A stretch of 64,000 nucleotides of DNA from Phragmites australis (taxonomy: Eukaryota; Streptophyta; Magnoliopsida; Poales; Poaceae). Position numbers and translations under genes: made by a program. A model generated the notes under the pieces. It was not told the DNA's origin. It worked only from the letters and a program-made list of their open reading frames with translations, and did no database searches. The stretch's first letter is position 1; every line of letters begins with the position of its first letter. The DNA is taken from positions 27,013,501-27,077,500 of the forward strand of contig NC_084938.1 in assembly GCF_958298935.1 (NCBI RefSeq), read 5' to 3'. This document shows positions 12,768 through 24,590 of this stretch, in pieces.

Positions 12768-13082
12768 GTAATTTTATGGGTTCTAAATCATAAATCTATA
12801 TAAGTTACTACATAGTCTCTATATAAATTGCTACCATATATACAACATAAGTTGCTACACTTTCTCACTAGTAACTTGGTCATTCATGTGAGTTGCTACT
12901 TATGTTCAACAAAAGTTGTTAATAGCTACCATAAAAATTACTCATACAACTACTATCAACCTAAGAGCAACTCCTACAATAATTTAAGTGATTTTTTTTT
13001 AACTTTTGTGAGTACATGCTTCAATAAAAAGTTTACATTTAAATTATTAGTATACGAGAAACGTCTTCAAAACATATGCACA
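12768..13082. other. AT-rich stretch with repeated GTTGCTAC-like motifs
   Basis: No gene is seen. The motif (A/G)TTGCTAC or GTTACTAC recurs about eight times. This stretch occupies the place where SWEET11 copy A should have exon 1 and early intron 1, judged by alignment with copy B. Confidence 0.4.
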
Positions 13083-13260
13083 TGTCACACACCTGTTTCT
13101 AGCTAGATCGAAACACTCATGCATGCATGCATCGCCTAGACACTATTCAACTGAAGAATGGTTGAAGTGCATTTAATCATGTATTAGAATTGCCAACAGC
13201 TCACCATGCACTCCCAGGATCAGTACTATATATGTGCTCGATCTCTTTCTACTCTCCATA

Positions 13261-15876
13261 TCTATACTTCTATAATCTATATTAGTTGTGATTGATTCGA
13301 AAGATTTTTACCGTCTATCCGACTTATCTAACATCTACATATAAAGTTGAATCCTATTTTCATTTCTAAAATAATCAATCACCGTTTAATTACCTGCATA
13401 AACGTCTCCTTCCTCACCTGCATAAACGTCTCCTTCCTCTGCCCAGGCGGCGTTCTTCTCACCACCGGGTAACATCATCCGCCCGCTGCCTGTTTTGATT
13501 TTCTTTTCTGCCTGCGATCGACGATCTCCTGAGCTTGCTGCTTCAATCTCCTGCGCTGGCTGCTTCAATCTCCTGCACCGGCTGCTTCGGTCTCCTGCGC
13601 GGGCTGCCACGATCTTCTTCGTGTCTGCTTCATGCGGCGGTGTGTCGATACGCGCCGGCCATGATGGCCGACGGACCACGCGCTGCCCACGAGCGCCGAC
13701 GGACCACTGCATCTCCGCCTTGCCAGACTGCTGCGGATGCCTTCCTCGCCTGTGAACACATAAAGAAGGTCTGTTATTGTTTTAAATCTTGCCAAATTAA
13801 CATGTCCAGAAAAGTTTGGATACATTCACTTTACTTACGTCTGACGATGACGATGAGCTCATTTTACTGATGATGATGGTGATCAATTCATTTCAATGAA
13901 AATGGACATATGTGATTTTTTTTACCATTACGATGCTGACATGTTCAGTTAAACAAATCTCAGTATATAATGAAGCATGAAAAACAAGTCCAGTGGCAGA
14001 AGATGAGAACTGAAAGCAATCAAGTAAGTCTTCAGGAACATAACTCATTAATTTTGAGGTATCTTGATACCTATCTTACTGCTATGTGTTTTCCCTCATT
14101 AGTTCACGCTATATTAAAGGAAATGCTTGGCATTGTATAGAGCACCAAACATGAGAAGCTATTGTTATTGCTCTTCATCAAAGAGTCTGGTTCTCAAACT
14201 TCTTATGCTGCTAATTGTGTAATTTGTGTGTTGTACTTCATTAATTGTTTACCACAATACTGAAAAAGCATGTCCTTGAAATTTGTATGTCTTGTTCTTC
14301 AGAATTTAGCATCGTAAAGCATGTCCATGAAAGTTCTGTAACATAACCGCATCGTATAAGATGTGGAGTTATGCATTTAGCAACCATACTTGGTAGCTAC
14401 ACTCGTGCACTACTGCGGAAGAGAATTGAACTATAAGCTCCTCAGCTTTTCTCCTGTTGTAGCTGTACGAACGCGTATGCTGCATCTCTCGGTCCCCGAT
14501 ACTGAAAGAAATGGATGGCTACCTTGGGATATTTGATTACAAGATAATAAGAGGGAGGTAGGAAGCTCGGATTGCAGCCAGTGTTAAGGCGTGCAGTTTG
14601 CTTGGGGGCAAGCTATGGTGAGGAATAAATGATGCGTGGGTTCAGTCCTGAATTACAGATCAGCTGATATGTTTCCAGTTCTTGTGAAATCCGGTCCTAC
14701 CTTTGTGGTAATTTCGTACCATAGTTCCATGGTGCATGTTTCTTAGAATGATGCTTGCAGAAATGTATCTGACAGATGGTAGATAATGAATTTACATAAT
14801 GCTAATTTCTATTTCCTAACCCATGCTCCCTGATATACTACTTCTATATGCAGCTGCTGCATGGTAGTGTTTCCTTATACAAAAATTACATTACTCGAAT
14901 TTTTAAGTGCTCGGGCAAAGTAGTTTGAATGAACTGCTATAGAAATGGTGCTTTAACTTTTTTGGTCAAATCAGAGAATTTGGAGAAAATCATCAACTGC
15001 AAGAACTATGCTCACTTACATTGGTGAAACTTTGTATGTTTGCGGTCTCAACACTCTAGGCGATGTCACTCCCTTCTGATACCCTTTTTCGCCGACATGT
15101 AACCTCTTTACATGTGCTTGTTTCTCTGGATTTTGGTGGTTTTTATTTTCATTAGTTTAATCTCCACATTCTTTTATTGCAGTTCATGATTTTGATTGTA
15201 ATGGTTTGAAATCTGATTCTTCACATTATATTGTGGAGAACATCCTCCATTTTTATAATCTTGTGCAGAATGCCTTAAACACATGTTCTTTGCTTTTATA
15301 ACCCTTTATCTGATAATTATTTTTTCGGTTAAGGTAACATGATTTAATTTCCCTCAAGATTAGATATCCTACATCGAGAATGTAAAGTTGTGAAAAATAT
15401 TGTATATTATTTCGTCTCCTCTTAAATGATGAAACTTGTATTTTAGCTTTATTTGTTCAGGTTCCATTTGTCTTTTGATACGCCATATCATACACTAACG
15501 TGAACGCGTTTGTTCTTTGATGGATGGCGAGACATTGTTGGCATATGCTCATATTGTGGTGTACAACTGTCTTTTTCTAAGAATCAACTGGTTTTTTTGT
15601 TTCCTTGGAACAACTGCTTCTTTGATTGGATTCCAACACTTCAATAGCAATATTTATTTGGTTTAGATAAATCGATTGCAGAAGCTAGCAGATCGAATAG
15701 GAAGGTGTCTACAGAAGGAATCCTGAGTTCCATGTGTCCACCTAAGATTTGATCTTTGTTAATTACAATGATTGCAATGATTCAGTGTGAGTGTCGTTAA
15801 TCGTTGCTTTTTTTAATTTTTAGTTTTTATTACAATATTACTGATTGCACGTGTGTGACATATACATGTTTACCAG
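13261..15876 (+). mobile_element. Probable Helitron inserted in intron 1 of SWEET copy A
   Basis: Alignment of copy A with copy B shows one block present only in A, between about 13,253 and 15,883. Its left edge, TCTATACTTCTATAAT, has the TC start common to Helitrons. Its right edge is ...TTTACCAG, a possible degenerate CTRR end. The flanks are A (13,260) and T (15,877), the usual Helitron target. No Rep/helicase ORF is visible. GC-rich sequence at 13,390-13,760, with repeats of GCTGCTTC(A/G)(A/G)TCTCCTGC, could be captured host DNA. The boundaries rest on the copy comparison; the class is inferred. Confidence 0.4.
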
Positions 15877-15959
15877 TGGAGATTGGTTGAGCAGTGAAAG
15901 ACGGCACATGCCTTCAAATTTTGCCATGTTACACCAACAAATAGATGAAATCACAATAA

Positions 15960-17500
15960 ATATATTCCCTCAAAAGCAAGATCAGAGGTGCTACAGTAAC
16001 ATACAGTTGGTATTTTTCTCGTCCGTCCGATCGCAAATGAACAGGTACAGTGTCGCTACAGTATCAATTTTCGGAACAGTAACAACGCTTTTGCTACAGT
16101 ATAAACTGCCTTTCACTATCCGTACGCTCGCGATTTACTGTAGCTATGTCAGAGAATACGAATCCCCCGAAACTACCTCACATTACCTGCCAGCAATCAG
16201 TTCCAGCCGTACTCTCCTGTACATACATACCGTTTTCTTCTAATTGGATGCATTTCGTGTTCATCTGTGAAGAATATATACTGAAAAATTCAGTGACAAG
16301 TACAGCGTTTGTTGCTGATCCTTCCTTTCAGAGGTGCTACAGTACATACAGTTGGTATTTTTCTCGTCCGCCGATCGCAAATGAACAGTCCAGATTTTAG
16401 TGGTACAACATCACTACAGTACCAATTCCACAGTATTACAGTATCTGCTACAGCGCTTTGCTACAGTAATAAGCTGTATTTCACTCATGATTTACTGTAA
16501 CACCTCTGACTTTGCTGTGACAAAGTCAAAAAATGCGAATCCCCCCAAAACTACCTCACATTACCTACCAGCGATCAGTTCCAGCCGTACTCTCCTGTAC
16601 ATACATACCGTTTTCTTCTAATTGGATGTATTTCGTGTTTATCTGTGAAGAATATATACTGAAAAATTCACTGACAAGTACAGCGTTTGTTGCTGATCCT
16701 TCCTTTCAGAGGTGCTACAGTACATGCAGTTGGTATTTTTCTCGTCCGCCCGATCGCAAATGAACAGTCCGGATTTTAGTGGTGCAGCACGCTACAGTAC
16801 CAATTCTACAGTATTCGCAGCAGTAGATGCTACATCGCTTTTGCTACAGTAATAAACTGTATTTCACTCCTCGTACGCTCACGATTTACTGTAGCACCTC
16901 TGACTTTGCTAAATTTTAAAGTCAGAGGATGCGAATCCCCTAAAACTACCTCACATTACCTACCAGCAATCAGTTCCAGCCGTACTCTCCTGTACATACA
17001 TACCGTTTTCTTCTAATTGGATACATTTCGTGTTCATCTGTGAAAAATATATACTGAAAAATTCACTGACAAGTACACCGTTTGTTGCTGATCCTTCCTT
17101 TCAGAGGTGCTACAGTACATGCAGTTGGTATTTTTCTCGTCCGCCCGATCGCAAATGAACAGTCGGATTTTAGTGGTGCAGCATCGCTACAGTACCAATC
17201 TACAATGTTCGCAACAGTAGATGCTACATCGCTTTTGCTACAGTAATAAACTGTATTTCGCTCCTCGTACGCTCACGATTTACTGTAGCACCTCTGACTT
17301 TGTCAAATAGCAAAGTCAGAGGATGCGAATCCCCTAAAACTACCTCACTTTACCTACCAGCAATCAGTTCCAGCCGTACTCTCCTGTACATACATACCGT
17401 TTTCTTCTAATTGAATACATTTCGTGTTCATCTGTGAAAAATATATACTGAAAATTTCACTGACAAGTACAACGTTTGTTGCTGATCCTTCCTTTCTGCA
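15960..17500 (+). repeat. Tandem array of about 370-395-bp units in intron 1 of SWEET copy A
   Basis: About four units. Landmarks recur: the CGCAAATGAACAG block near 16,030, 16,375, 16,757 and 17,150, and the CAGCAATCAGTTCCAGCCGT block near 16,191, 16,570, 16,966 and 17,360. Copy B has a single partial unit at about 22,450-22,600. Each unit contains several CTACAGTA octamers and the sequence that precedes exon 2, so the array grew by duplicating the 3' end of the intron. Confidence 0.85.
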
Positions 17501-18245
17501 GGAAACATCATATCCTTCCTGGTGTTCCTCGCACCAGTGTAAATTTTCTCTTCACTATCCCTATCGATCGTTTCAGCTGACTTCATTTACATGTGAACTT
17601 ATTTGACTGCTGACCGATGGAGGCACGCATGCGTGTACGGTGGTGCAGGACGACGTTCCTGCAGGTGTACCGCATGAAGTCGACAGGTTCAGCTCCGTGC
17701 CGTACGTGGTGGCGCTCTTCAGCTCGGTGCTCTGGATCTTCTACGCGCTCGTCAAGACCAACTCCAGGCCGCTGCTCACCATCAACGCCTTCGGCTCCGG
17801 CGTCGCCCAGCCCTACCGGGTCTAGTTCCTCGGCAGCGTCTGCCTCGCCTTCTCCATGGCCGTCTTCGTGGCGCCTCTCAGCATCATCGTAAGCTTATAT
17901 ACATCATCTATCATTTCAGCCGACCTTGTGATAAGAATTGTTTTGGCTAACCAACTGGAACGATCCATGGATGTGCAGTTCAAGGTGATCAAGACGAAGA
18001 GCGTGGAGTTCATGCCCATCAGCCTGTCCTTCTGCCTCACCCTGAGCTCCGTTGCCTGGTTCTGCTACGGACTCTTCACCAAGGACCCCTACGTCATGGT
18101 ATGTACCAACCATTACCTTGCCCACATGCATGACACGACTTTGATCTAACCATGCATTGATGAATGCATCCATTGTTCCGCAGTACCCGATCGAACGTAC
18201 GTTGGCTTCTTCTTCTGGTACCGCAAGCCCAGGAACGTGAAGCCG

Positions 18246-19312
18246 CATGCGCCATTGACCAGAGCTTCCCTAGTGGACGGCTCCTCTCTTTTCAAACCAT
18301 TGGGAAGATGTACTGGGTAACTAGGCACCACACTTTTCGGTCTCGAAGTACACGATGGGGGTGAACGTAGGTGCATCATAAAGGTTAGTGAAAGTGACTA
18401 CATTAGTAACACTTTCAGGGATTTAAATTTCGTTTTATATTTTTTCATTAACCGGCAGAAAGACTAAAATTTGTGAAATTTTACCACAATTCTAGTTATT
18501 TTTCGTCTCCTGCTATGTGGGTTCCACGTATCAGTTAAAGAAAATTTCAGAATAGATATTTCGTTTCCCTCCGAAATTCCTAAAATTTACGAAATTTCGC
18601 TAAATTTTCGGTGAAATTTTAATCCCTGAACAACTTCATCTAATATATCTAGGTGATATTAACTCTGATTACTTGACTCGTGCGTAGGACTTGTAAACGA
18701 TGTAAGTCACCTAGTAAGGCCTCAGGAAATTTTCCCGACTCCTGCGAGAAAATTAAATTGTAACCTGTAAACTCCGGCTCTCGAAAAGTGGCGTGGCCTT
18801 AGCTATTTGTGGGTGAAACTAGAACATTAGTAGCATTTTTTTCATTTTATCTTACAAAATTTAACCATATTTAGTTAAAAAAGCGGAGAAGAAAGTTCAC
18901 CCGAGCCCACCCGTTTATATCTTTGATAGTTTCACACAAATAAAGTAGGAGCTGCCTAACAGTACTTAGTTTTACAGCACTTCTGAAATAAGGTCAAACT
19001 AGGTGTTAATCTAGAATCTCTAAATCTACTGGCTTTTTCATTTTTAGACAAGATAGGATAACAGCTTTGCATCTTTTGGCCAACTTGAATGGGTGTAAAT
19101 TTATGCATATGTCTTCTGAATATATGGAGGTTGATATTGGCATGATGAGAACTAACCACCCTATCTTGCCTAATTTTGAAATGGAGATAAACAACCTGAT
19201 GAACCATCTTGACACAAGCAAACATCAAATTTTACACCCTTTTTCTGCAATTGGACGTTGTAATATTGCGATGGGCAAGAAAACTTCAAGAAACAAGAAG
19301 AGGACAACAAGT
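18246..19312. other. Intergenic spacer between SWEET copy A and a CACTA element
   Basis: The first 120 bases may be decayed SWEET downstream sequence. The remainder is AT-rich. A 90-codon open frame at 19,067-19,339 has no recognisable domain and runs into the CACTA terminus, so I do not call a gene. Confidence 0.4.
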
Positions 19313-20362
19313 CACTACTACAGAACAGGTCATAAGTAACGTCCTATTAGTGTCAGTTGTGCAAAAACCGCGACTGAAAATGTATCAATGCTGGTTCTTA
19401 ATCTCCCGCGCGCGAAAAATGAGTGAGCCGCTAAGAACTAACACTGAAAAGGACTATCAGTGCCGGTTCGTGGCTGGAACCAACACTAATACTTTAGTGT
19501 CGGTTCCAGCTATGAACCGACGCTGATAAGACACATCAGTGCCGGGTCAAGCCCCCAACCGGCACTAATCTGTCCGGACCCGAAATTCACCTCCAATACA
19601 ATTTTGGCTCATCGGCTCAGTCCTCACGTCTAGCCTTATCTCTTTGCTCTCACGTCCGGCTCAGACGCTCAGTCCTCACGTTCGCATCCTTATCTCTTCC
19701 ACACCACAAACCTAATCGACCCCCTCCTCTCTCCCTCTCTCTCTCCCTCTCTCTTTCAAACTAGATATGTGAGCTCCCGCCATGCTCCTCCTCCTCCACT
19801 TGCCGCGCCACTTCTGCGAGCTCTCGGGGATGCCTTTTGGGAACAACTACCCGGAGTACCCCACCAAGCGTCAGTTCGTCGACTACCTCGAGGCCTATGC
19901 TGCGCTCTCCGGCGTTGAGCCCCGGTTCAACAAGGTCGTCACGTCCGTGCGTTACGACGCCGCAGCGGGGCTATGACGGGTGCACGTCGAGGATGTCATC
20001 TCGGGGGAGGCCACCGAGTACATTGATCGGTGGCTCGTCTGCGTGCTTGGTTTTGTTAAGTGAGGGATGGGGAAGAGGGCTTAGCCAGAGGAGCGGGCGC
20101 GACAGCCAGTAGAGCGCGGCCAAACAGTGGTGGCAACGGCAGGAGCGGTAGCTGAGCTGGTTCTTTCGAGCCGGTTCATTTATTTTTTTGGGCTCGTGAA
20201 CCTTTTTCAGTGTCGATTGAAGGTATGAACTAGTACTGAATAGAACTTTCAGTGCTGGTTTCAGATCTGGCACTGATAGTCACTGACTATCAGTGCCGGT
20301 TGAAAAAACGACAATGAAACCGTTTTTCAACCAGCACTCTTATACCTTTTTTTCCAGTAGTG
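19313..20362. mobile_element. CACTA transposon carrying a YUCCA gene fragment
   Basis: Left end CACTACTACAGAACAGG; right end CCAGTAGTG, giving CACTACTGG on the other strand. Subterminal AGTGCCGGTT/AACCGGCAC repeats fill 19,350-19,570 and 20,205-20,340. Flanking triplets are AGT and AGG, an imperfect target duplication. The first 29 bases are almost those of the element at 826. The core (19,590-20,160) is unlike CACTA sequence and contains a piece of a flavin monooxygenase gene, so this is a gene-capturing, non-autonomous copy. No transposase is seen. Confidence 0.8.
19788..20055 (+). pseudogene. Captured YUCCA-type flavin monooxygenase fragment
   Basis: The translation includes LPRHFCELSGMPFG, YPEYPTKRQFVDYLEAYA and GVEPRFNKVVTSVRYDAAAGL, then a TGA where the family usually has tryptophan, then RVHVEDV and EYIDRWLV. 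This is the segment between the FAD- and NADPH-binding motifs of plant YUCCA enzymes, which make auxin from indole-3-pyruvate. The GxGxxG cofactor motifs are absent, and only about 90 codons of roughly 400 are present. It lies inside the CACTA element, so it is a transduplicated fragment. Which YUCCA paralogue donated it is unknown. Confidence 0.8.
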
Positions 20363-21190
20363 AGGTACTGTTCATCTACACGCTTATCACACAATAATGC
20401 AATAAAAATGGCATCTAAATTCATTTCAAAGAAAATATCACCTCTGCAAGAGTTTGTAGAAGAAAAGGGTGGTTTAATTCCTCTTTGCTTTGACTTACAA
20501 GCAACGGAAATTGCTTGAAAAACAGTGAGTTGTCCTTGGATTCATTGATGAAGAATACTGAGAAAACAGTGAGTTGTCCTTGCATTCGTACCTGAATACT
20601 CAGCCTGATTTCATCTAGGCCAGCGGATTGTACTTGTACACGACGAGCACGTGTTCTTCATTCTTCAGGTGGCTCCTTGTGTGCGTGGCAAGAGTCTTCA
20701 TGCCTTCTTCAACTCCATTTTTGATAAACATGATAGTTCGGTTCTACATTTTGTTACATTAAGCACTACATATTTCACCACAGTTCTACATGTTTCTACA
20801 AATAAACCGCACAAATAAAGCCGCGATAACCCTTTCTACTTCTGAGGCAAGTGAAAATAAAACCAACACTTAACTCATTTTCACATGTTTGAAATGCAAG
20901 GAATGCTAATTGGGTGGAGTGTCCTCTAACCTTTCACACGCATAACCACATCTAATCTTAGTGGAGAGGGACAAATGTATAGCTAGCATGCACAAATTAT
21001 TTCTCACCAATGTAAAAGAAATATCGACCACAAAGAAAGTGCAGACTAGATACACCCTTTGTATGACCATGATCTGCTGGTGCATGCATGCACACCGCAA
21101 TGTGCAGTGGTTGATGAATCATGCGGCTGGGATCGAGTGTGTACCGAACCGTTGAGCACCCAGCACCAGCCCCAGCCCCAAAGGGGTAGG
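20363..21190. other. Upstream region of SWEET copy B
   Basis: AT-rich, with no ORF of recognisable family. The last 150 bases become GC-rich and include CA-rich sequence (CACCCAGCACCAGCCCC) just before the TATA box. A run of the motif ACAGTGAGTTGTCCTTG is duplicated at about 20,522 and 20,567. Confidence 0.4.
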
Positions 21191-21448
21191 GCTCCGGCTA
21201 TATATGCCAGCGCCCATCCCCAGGGCCAAACCACACATGCAGTTGTAGTAGCAGCAGACGCACCTTGTATAGCTCCTCTTGTGGCTCAGGGAGTCAGAGA
21301 GGGAAGTAGGAAAGGGGTCTTGGCTTTCTTCTCTCTGACGAAGAGAAGATCAGCAGAGATCTCTTGAGCTCTAGCTAGCCCGTCTAGTTAGTCTCTCTCT
21401 CCTCTTCCTCTCCTTTCCACTGACACTTTCGTCAACTAACTATCAGCG
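21191..21448 (+). promoter_or_regulatory. Core promoter and 5' UTR of SWEET copy B
   Basis: A TATA box (CTATATATG, 21,198-21,206) lies about 245 bases before the ATG at 21,449. A CCAAAGGGGTAGGGCTCC block directly precedes it, recalling the arrangement just upstream of the TATA box in the rice SWEET11 (Os8N3) promoter, where a Xanthomonas TAL effector binds. Whether any effector site is conserved cannot be judged by eye. The leader is CT-rich (21,380-21,420). Confidence 0.6.
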
Positions 21449-21830
21449 ATGGCGTTCTTGTCGATGGCTCACCCGGCGATCACCCTCTCCGGAATTGCAG
21501 GTAATATAAAGATTCATGCATGCCGTCCGGCCATGATCGGCGATCATGCATGCAAGTGCACAACTCTAATCCATGCATCGATATGATCCTGCTCGTGCAT
21601 GTGGCTTTTTTCTTCCTAGTTATATACTTTCTCGTGGAATTTTCACTTCACCTTTTGTGCATGGTTCTTCTTCTAATATCGTACATTCTGTACGTCCTTC
21701 TAGATTGCACCAACAAGACGACGTACGAGATTTCCATTTTACCTTTTCATCCTTCTTTTGTTGCTTATTCTTTCTTTTCGTTTGTCCCATTGCACTGTAC
21801 ACACACCTTTATGTGTTCTAGCTAGGCATG

Positions 21831-22272
21831 CATGCATGCAGCTCACACATGACAACAGACAGTTTTGTTGATTCATCAACAGCTTTCATCTTTTGTTGTT
21901 ATACTACTCCGTCTTCTTTAACTTTCTGTCCCCATTGATCTACTTTTTTCTTGTTTAGCAGTGATCACTGCACAGGTCACACACATTCTGTCTCTAGCTA
22001 GATCGAACACAAATGCATGCATGCATCGCCTAGCCACTATTCAACTGAAGAAATGCATGCAGCTCACACATGACAACAGACAGTTTTGTTGATTCATCAA
22101 CAGCTTTCATCTTTTGTTGTTATACTACTCCGTCTTCTTTAACTTTCTGTCCCCATTGATCTACTTTTTTCTTGTTTAGCAGTGATCACTGCACAGGTCA
22201 CACACATTCTGTCTCTAGCTAGATCGAACACAAATGCATGCATGCATCGCCTAGCCACTATTCAACTGAAGA
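21831..22272 (+). repeat. Perfect 221-bp tandem duplication in intron 1 of SWEET copy B
   Basis: The segment from about 21,831 to 22,051 is followed immediately by a copy at 22,052-22,272. I see no mismatch over about 215 bases (from GCTCACACATGAC to CAACTGAAGAA). Copy A has homology only to the end of the unit. Confidence 0.9.
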
Positions 22273-23525
22273 ATGGTAGGAGTGCAATTACTCATGGATT
22301 AAAATTGCCAACAACTCACCATGCACTCTCTCAGAATCAGTACTATATCTGCTCGATCTCCTTCTTGAAATGGCGATTGGTTGAGCAGTGAAGAAGGCTT
22401 GTGCCTGCAAACTTTGCCATGAATGTTGCACCAGCAAATAGATGAAATCACAATAAAATACATCCCACCCAAAACTACCTCGCATTACCTACCAATTAGT
22501 TCCAGCCATACTCTCCTGTACATACATACCGTTTTCTTCTAACTGGACACATTTCGATCGTGTGCATCTGTGAAGAACATATACTGAAAAAATGTCACTA
22601 ACAAGTGGTCACTATCTTAAAACGGGTTATTCCGTCTCTGCAAAAGTATTTATGATATCGACATTGTTACAAACGGTTTCAGAACCGTCTGCAATATACT
22701 TACACACTTACAAAGTTTCTAGATAACCCTCTGTACGTAGTAAAATTCATAGACGGTATTTGTTTAAACGCGTCTATAAGTAATAAGAGCCACATACGAT
22801 AATTGGTTAAACCCGTTTGTGTTGATTGTCACAGACAGATTTTTATATAAAAAAAAACAGTCTGTGTCTCCTTTTCCCCTATCAGCAAATCTGCTCAGCC
22901 GAGAAGCAAATTTTCTTATAGGGGGAAAGGATCATACAGATATACACTTTATGATTCACAAATTAAACATATTGACATATTATTCAGAACATCGATCACA
23001 CATTGTTCAGAAAATAAAACACATGCATTTACATATCATAAAGGTTAAAAATATCACACATTGTTGAGAACACATAAATCTAGCTAGCTATACATCATTC
23101 ACTACGTAAGAAACTAGCAAAAGAGGCACCACATTAGTGACGGCTGCTCAACACGCGTCACTAATGTTCTATTAGTGACGGATCCAATAAGGACGCGTCA
23201 CTAATACGCCTTCTGATCGGGACCCATCACTAATGAGTGATCATGGATGGTAACATGATCAGTCATTGATCATAATAGTGATGGGTCAAGTTGTGACCTG
23301 TCACTAATGTCTAGATCATCAGTGACAGGTCATCCTAGACCAGTCATTAGTGACGGGTCAAGTTGTAACCCGTCACTGATGATAAGGTCATCAGTGACGG
23401 GTCGTCCTAAGCTAGTCATTAGCGACATGTCAAGTTGTAACCAGTCTCTAATGATTAGATTATCAGTGACGGGTCATCATAGACCAGTCATTAGTGACGG
23501 GTCACAAACTTGACTTGTCACTAGT

Positions 23526-24521
23526 TGTCGGTGTATTTAGAACCAGGGGTCCCTAAGTCCCGAGGCCAGACCGGCCTTCCACCACATATCACCACCCTGC
23601 AAGATAGGTAGAAACAGAGCCCCCGAAGGTTCGCGCAAGCTCGTTCAAAGACTCGAAGGGCCCCGTCGTCAGGGTGTCATCCAGTCAAGGGCCCGATGCC
23701 GCATTTAATAGGCGCGCGTGGCCTGATATTCTGACATCCTGACATTCTCGGCTGCCCACGCCCCAGTGTCAGACCCTGCCATGCAATGGCAGGGGGGCGT
23801 GGGTCCATTAAATGCACGGGTCCCGTCCCGTTTTCGCCTGCGCGCCTCGGGATAACGTCGCCAGAATCGAAGCGCTCGGCCTGCCACCCTGCCCCGGCAG
23901 GAGAACAGGACAGGGTGGGCGCACCGGGCACCTCTGAGGCTGTCCGGTGGGCCCTTTTCAGAGCACCCCGACGCTTCCGCAGCGGCTGGTGGTCGAATGC
24001 ACGCCGCCTTCCTCCACCGTCCCTGTCACTTCGCCAAAATGAAATGATTACGCCTTTCTCCGTGGCACCTGGGCATTCGCGTCCCCTCTTTCCCATTCAG
24101 GATATGTCGAGGTCGGCGCATCTATAAAAGGAAAGGATGGAGGACACCGAGAGAAAAAAAAAAGGAGAAGAGGAGAGTCAGTCGAAGAACAAGAAAACAA
24201 CAGCCCCCGATCGCAAGACGATCAAGAGACCAGCTAGCTAGAACATAAGAGCCTCCAGCTCTTTGTAAACAGCTCTCCTTGGAGAACCAGATATATCCTT
24301 GAAGGATCCCCTTCAAGGATAGATATAACACTCATACAGGAGTAGGGTGTTACGCCCCCGCGCGGCCCGAACCTGTTAAAAACCCGGTGTACCCGCAAGC
24401 CAGCGCATTTACTTCCGTTCCCGCTTTTTTCCCGTACAAGCTTTTCTAGGATCATCCCCCCGGCCGAATCTCTAAAGAGGGGTCTCTCGGGATCCCTGCG
24501 ACAGGAGTTCACTCTCCGACA
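23526..24521 (+). repeat. 5' LTR of the Gypsy/Tat element (996 bp)
   Basis: It begins TGTCGGTGTATTTAG and ends CTCTCCGACA. A TATA box (TATAAAAG) lies at 24,123-24,130. Compared with the 3' LTR it lacks a 563-bp block after GAAACAGAG (about 23,617) and otherwise differs at three sites that I could find (G/T, T/C and T/C). Confidence 0.97.
24123..24130 (+). promoter_or_regulatory. TATA box of the 5' LTR
   Basis: TATAAAAG about 400 bases before the LTR end. Transcription of the genomic RNA would begin roughly 30 bases downstream. The same box in the 3' LTR is at 37,139-37,146. Confidence 0.75.
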
Positions 24522-24523
24522 GC

Positions 24524-24539
24524 TGGCGCGCCAGGTAGG
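24524..24539 (+). other. Primer-binding site of the Gypsy/Tat element
   Basis: TGGCGCGCCAGGTAGG starts two bases after the 5' LTR, the usual place for the tRNA primer site. The tRNA could not be assigned by eye. Confidence 0.7.
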
Positions 24540-24590
24540 GGGGAATATCCCTAGATTGTTTGTTTCCCTTTTTTTTCTCCACAGGAAAAG

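Larger units (their letters stand above)
13083..18245 (+). pseudogene. SWEET11: SWEET11-type sugar transporter pseudogene, copy A (exon 1 missing)
   Basis: Homology to copy B starts in intron 1 at 13,083 (equivalent to about 22,195), so exon 1 and the promoter are absent. Remaining exons: exon 2 17,502-17,538, exon 3 17,649-17,888, exon 4 17,979-18,098, exon 5 from 18,184. SWEETs are seven-helix plasma-membrane sugar uniporters; rice SWEET11 exports sucrose. Exon 3 carries a frameshift after the KSTG motif, shared with copy B. It also has a 129-bp internal deletion removing most of helices 3-4, and an in-frame TAG at about 17,823 where copy B has AAG. Exon 5 has a 4-bp insertion and a further deletion. 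Exon 4 ([20 protein letters not shown]) is intact. Intron 1 is expanded by a Helitron-like insertion and a tandem array. Confidence 0.9.

Noticed and set aside
23705..24127. ORFs inside both LTRs (for example 113 and 139 codons)
   Set aside because: The same frames occur in both LTRs because the DNA is duplicated; they lie in U3 and have no domain.
24533..24590. Possible tiny intron (GTAGGG...CACAG) between the primer site and gag
   Set aside because: It would be about 55 bases, too short for a plant intron, and gag needs no splicing here.
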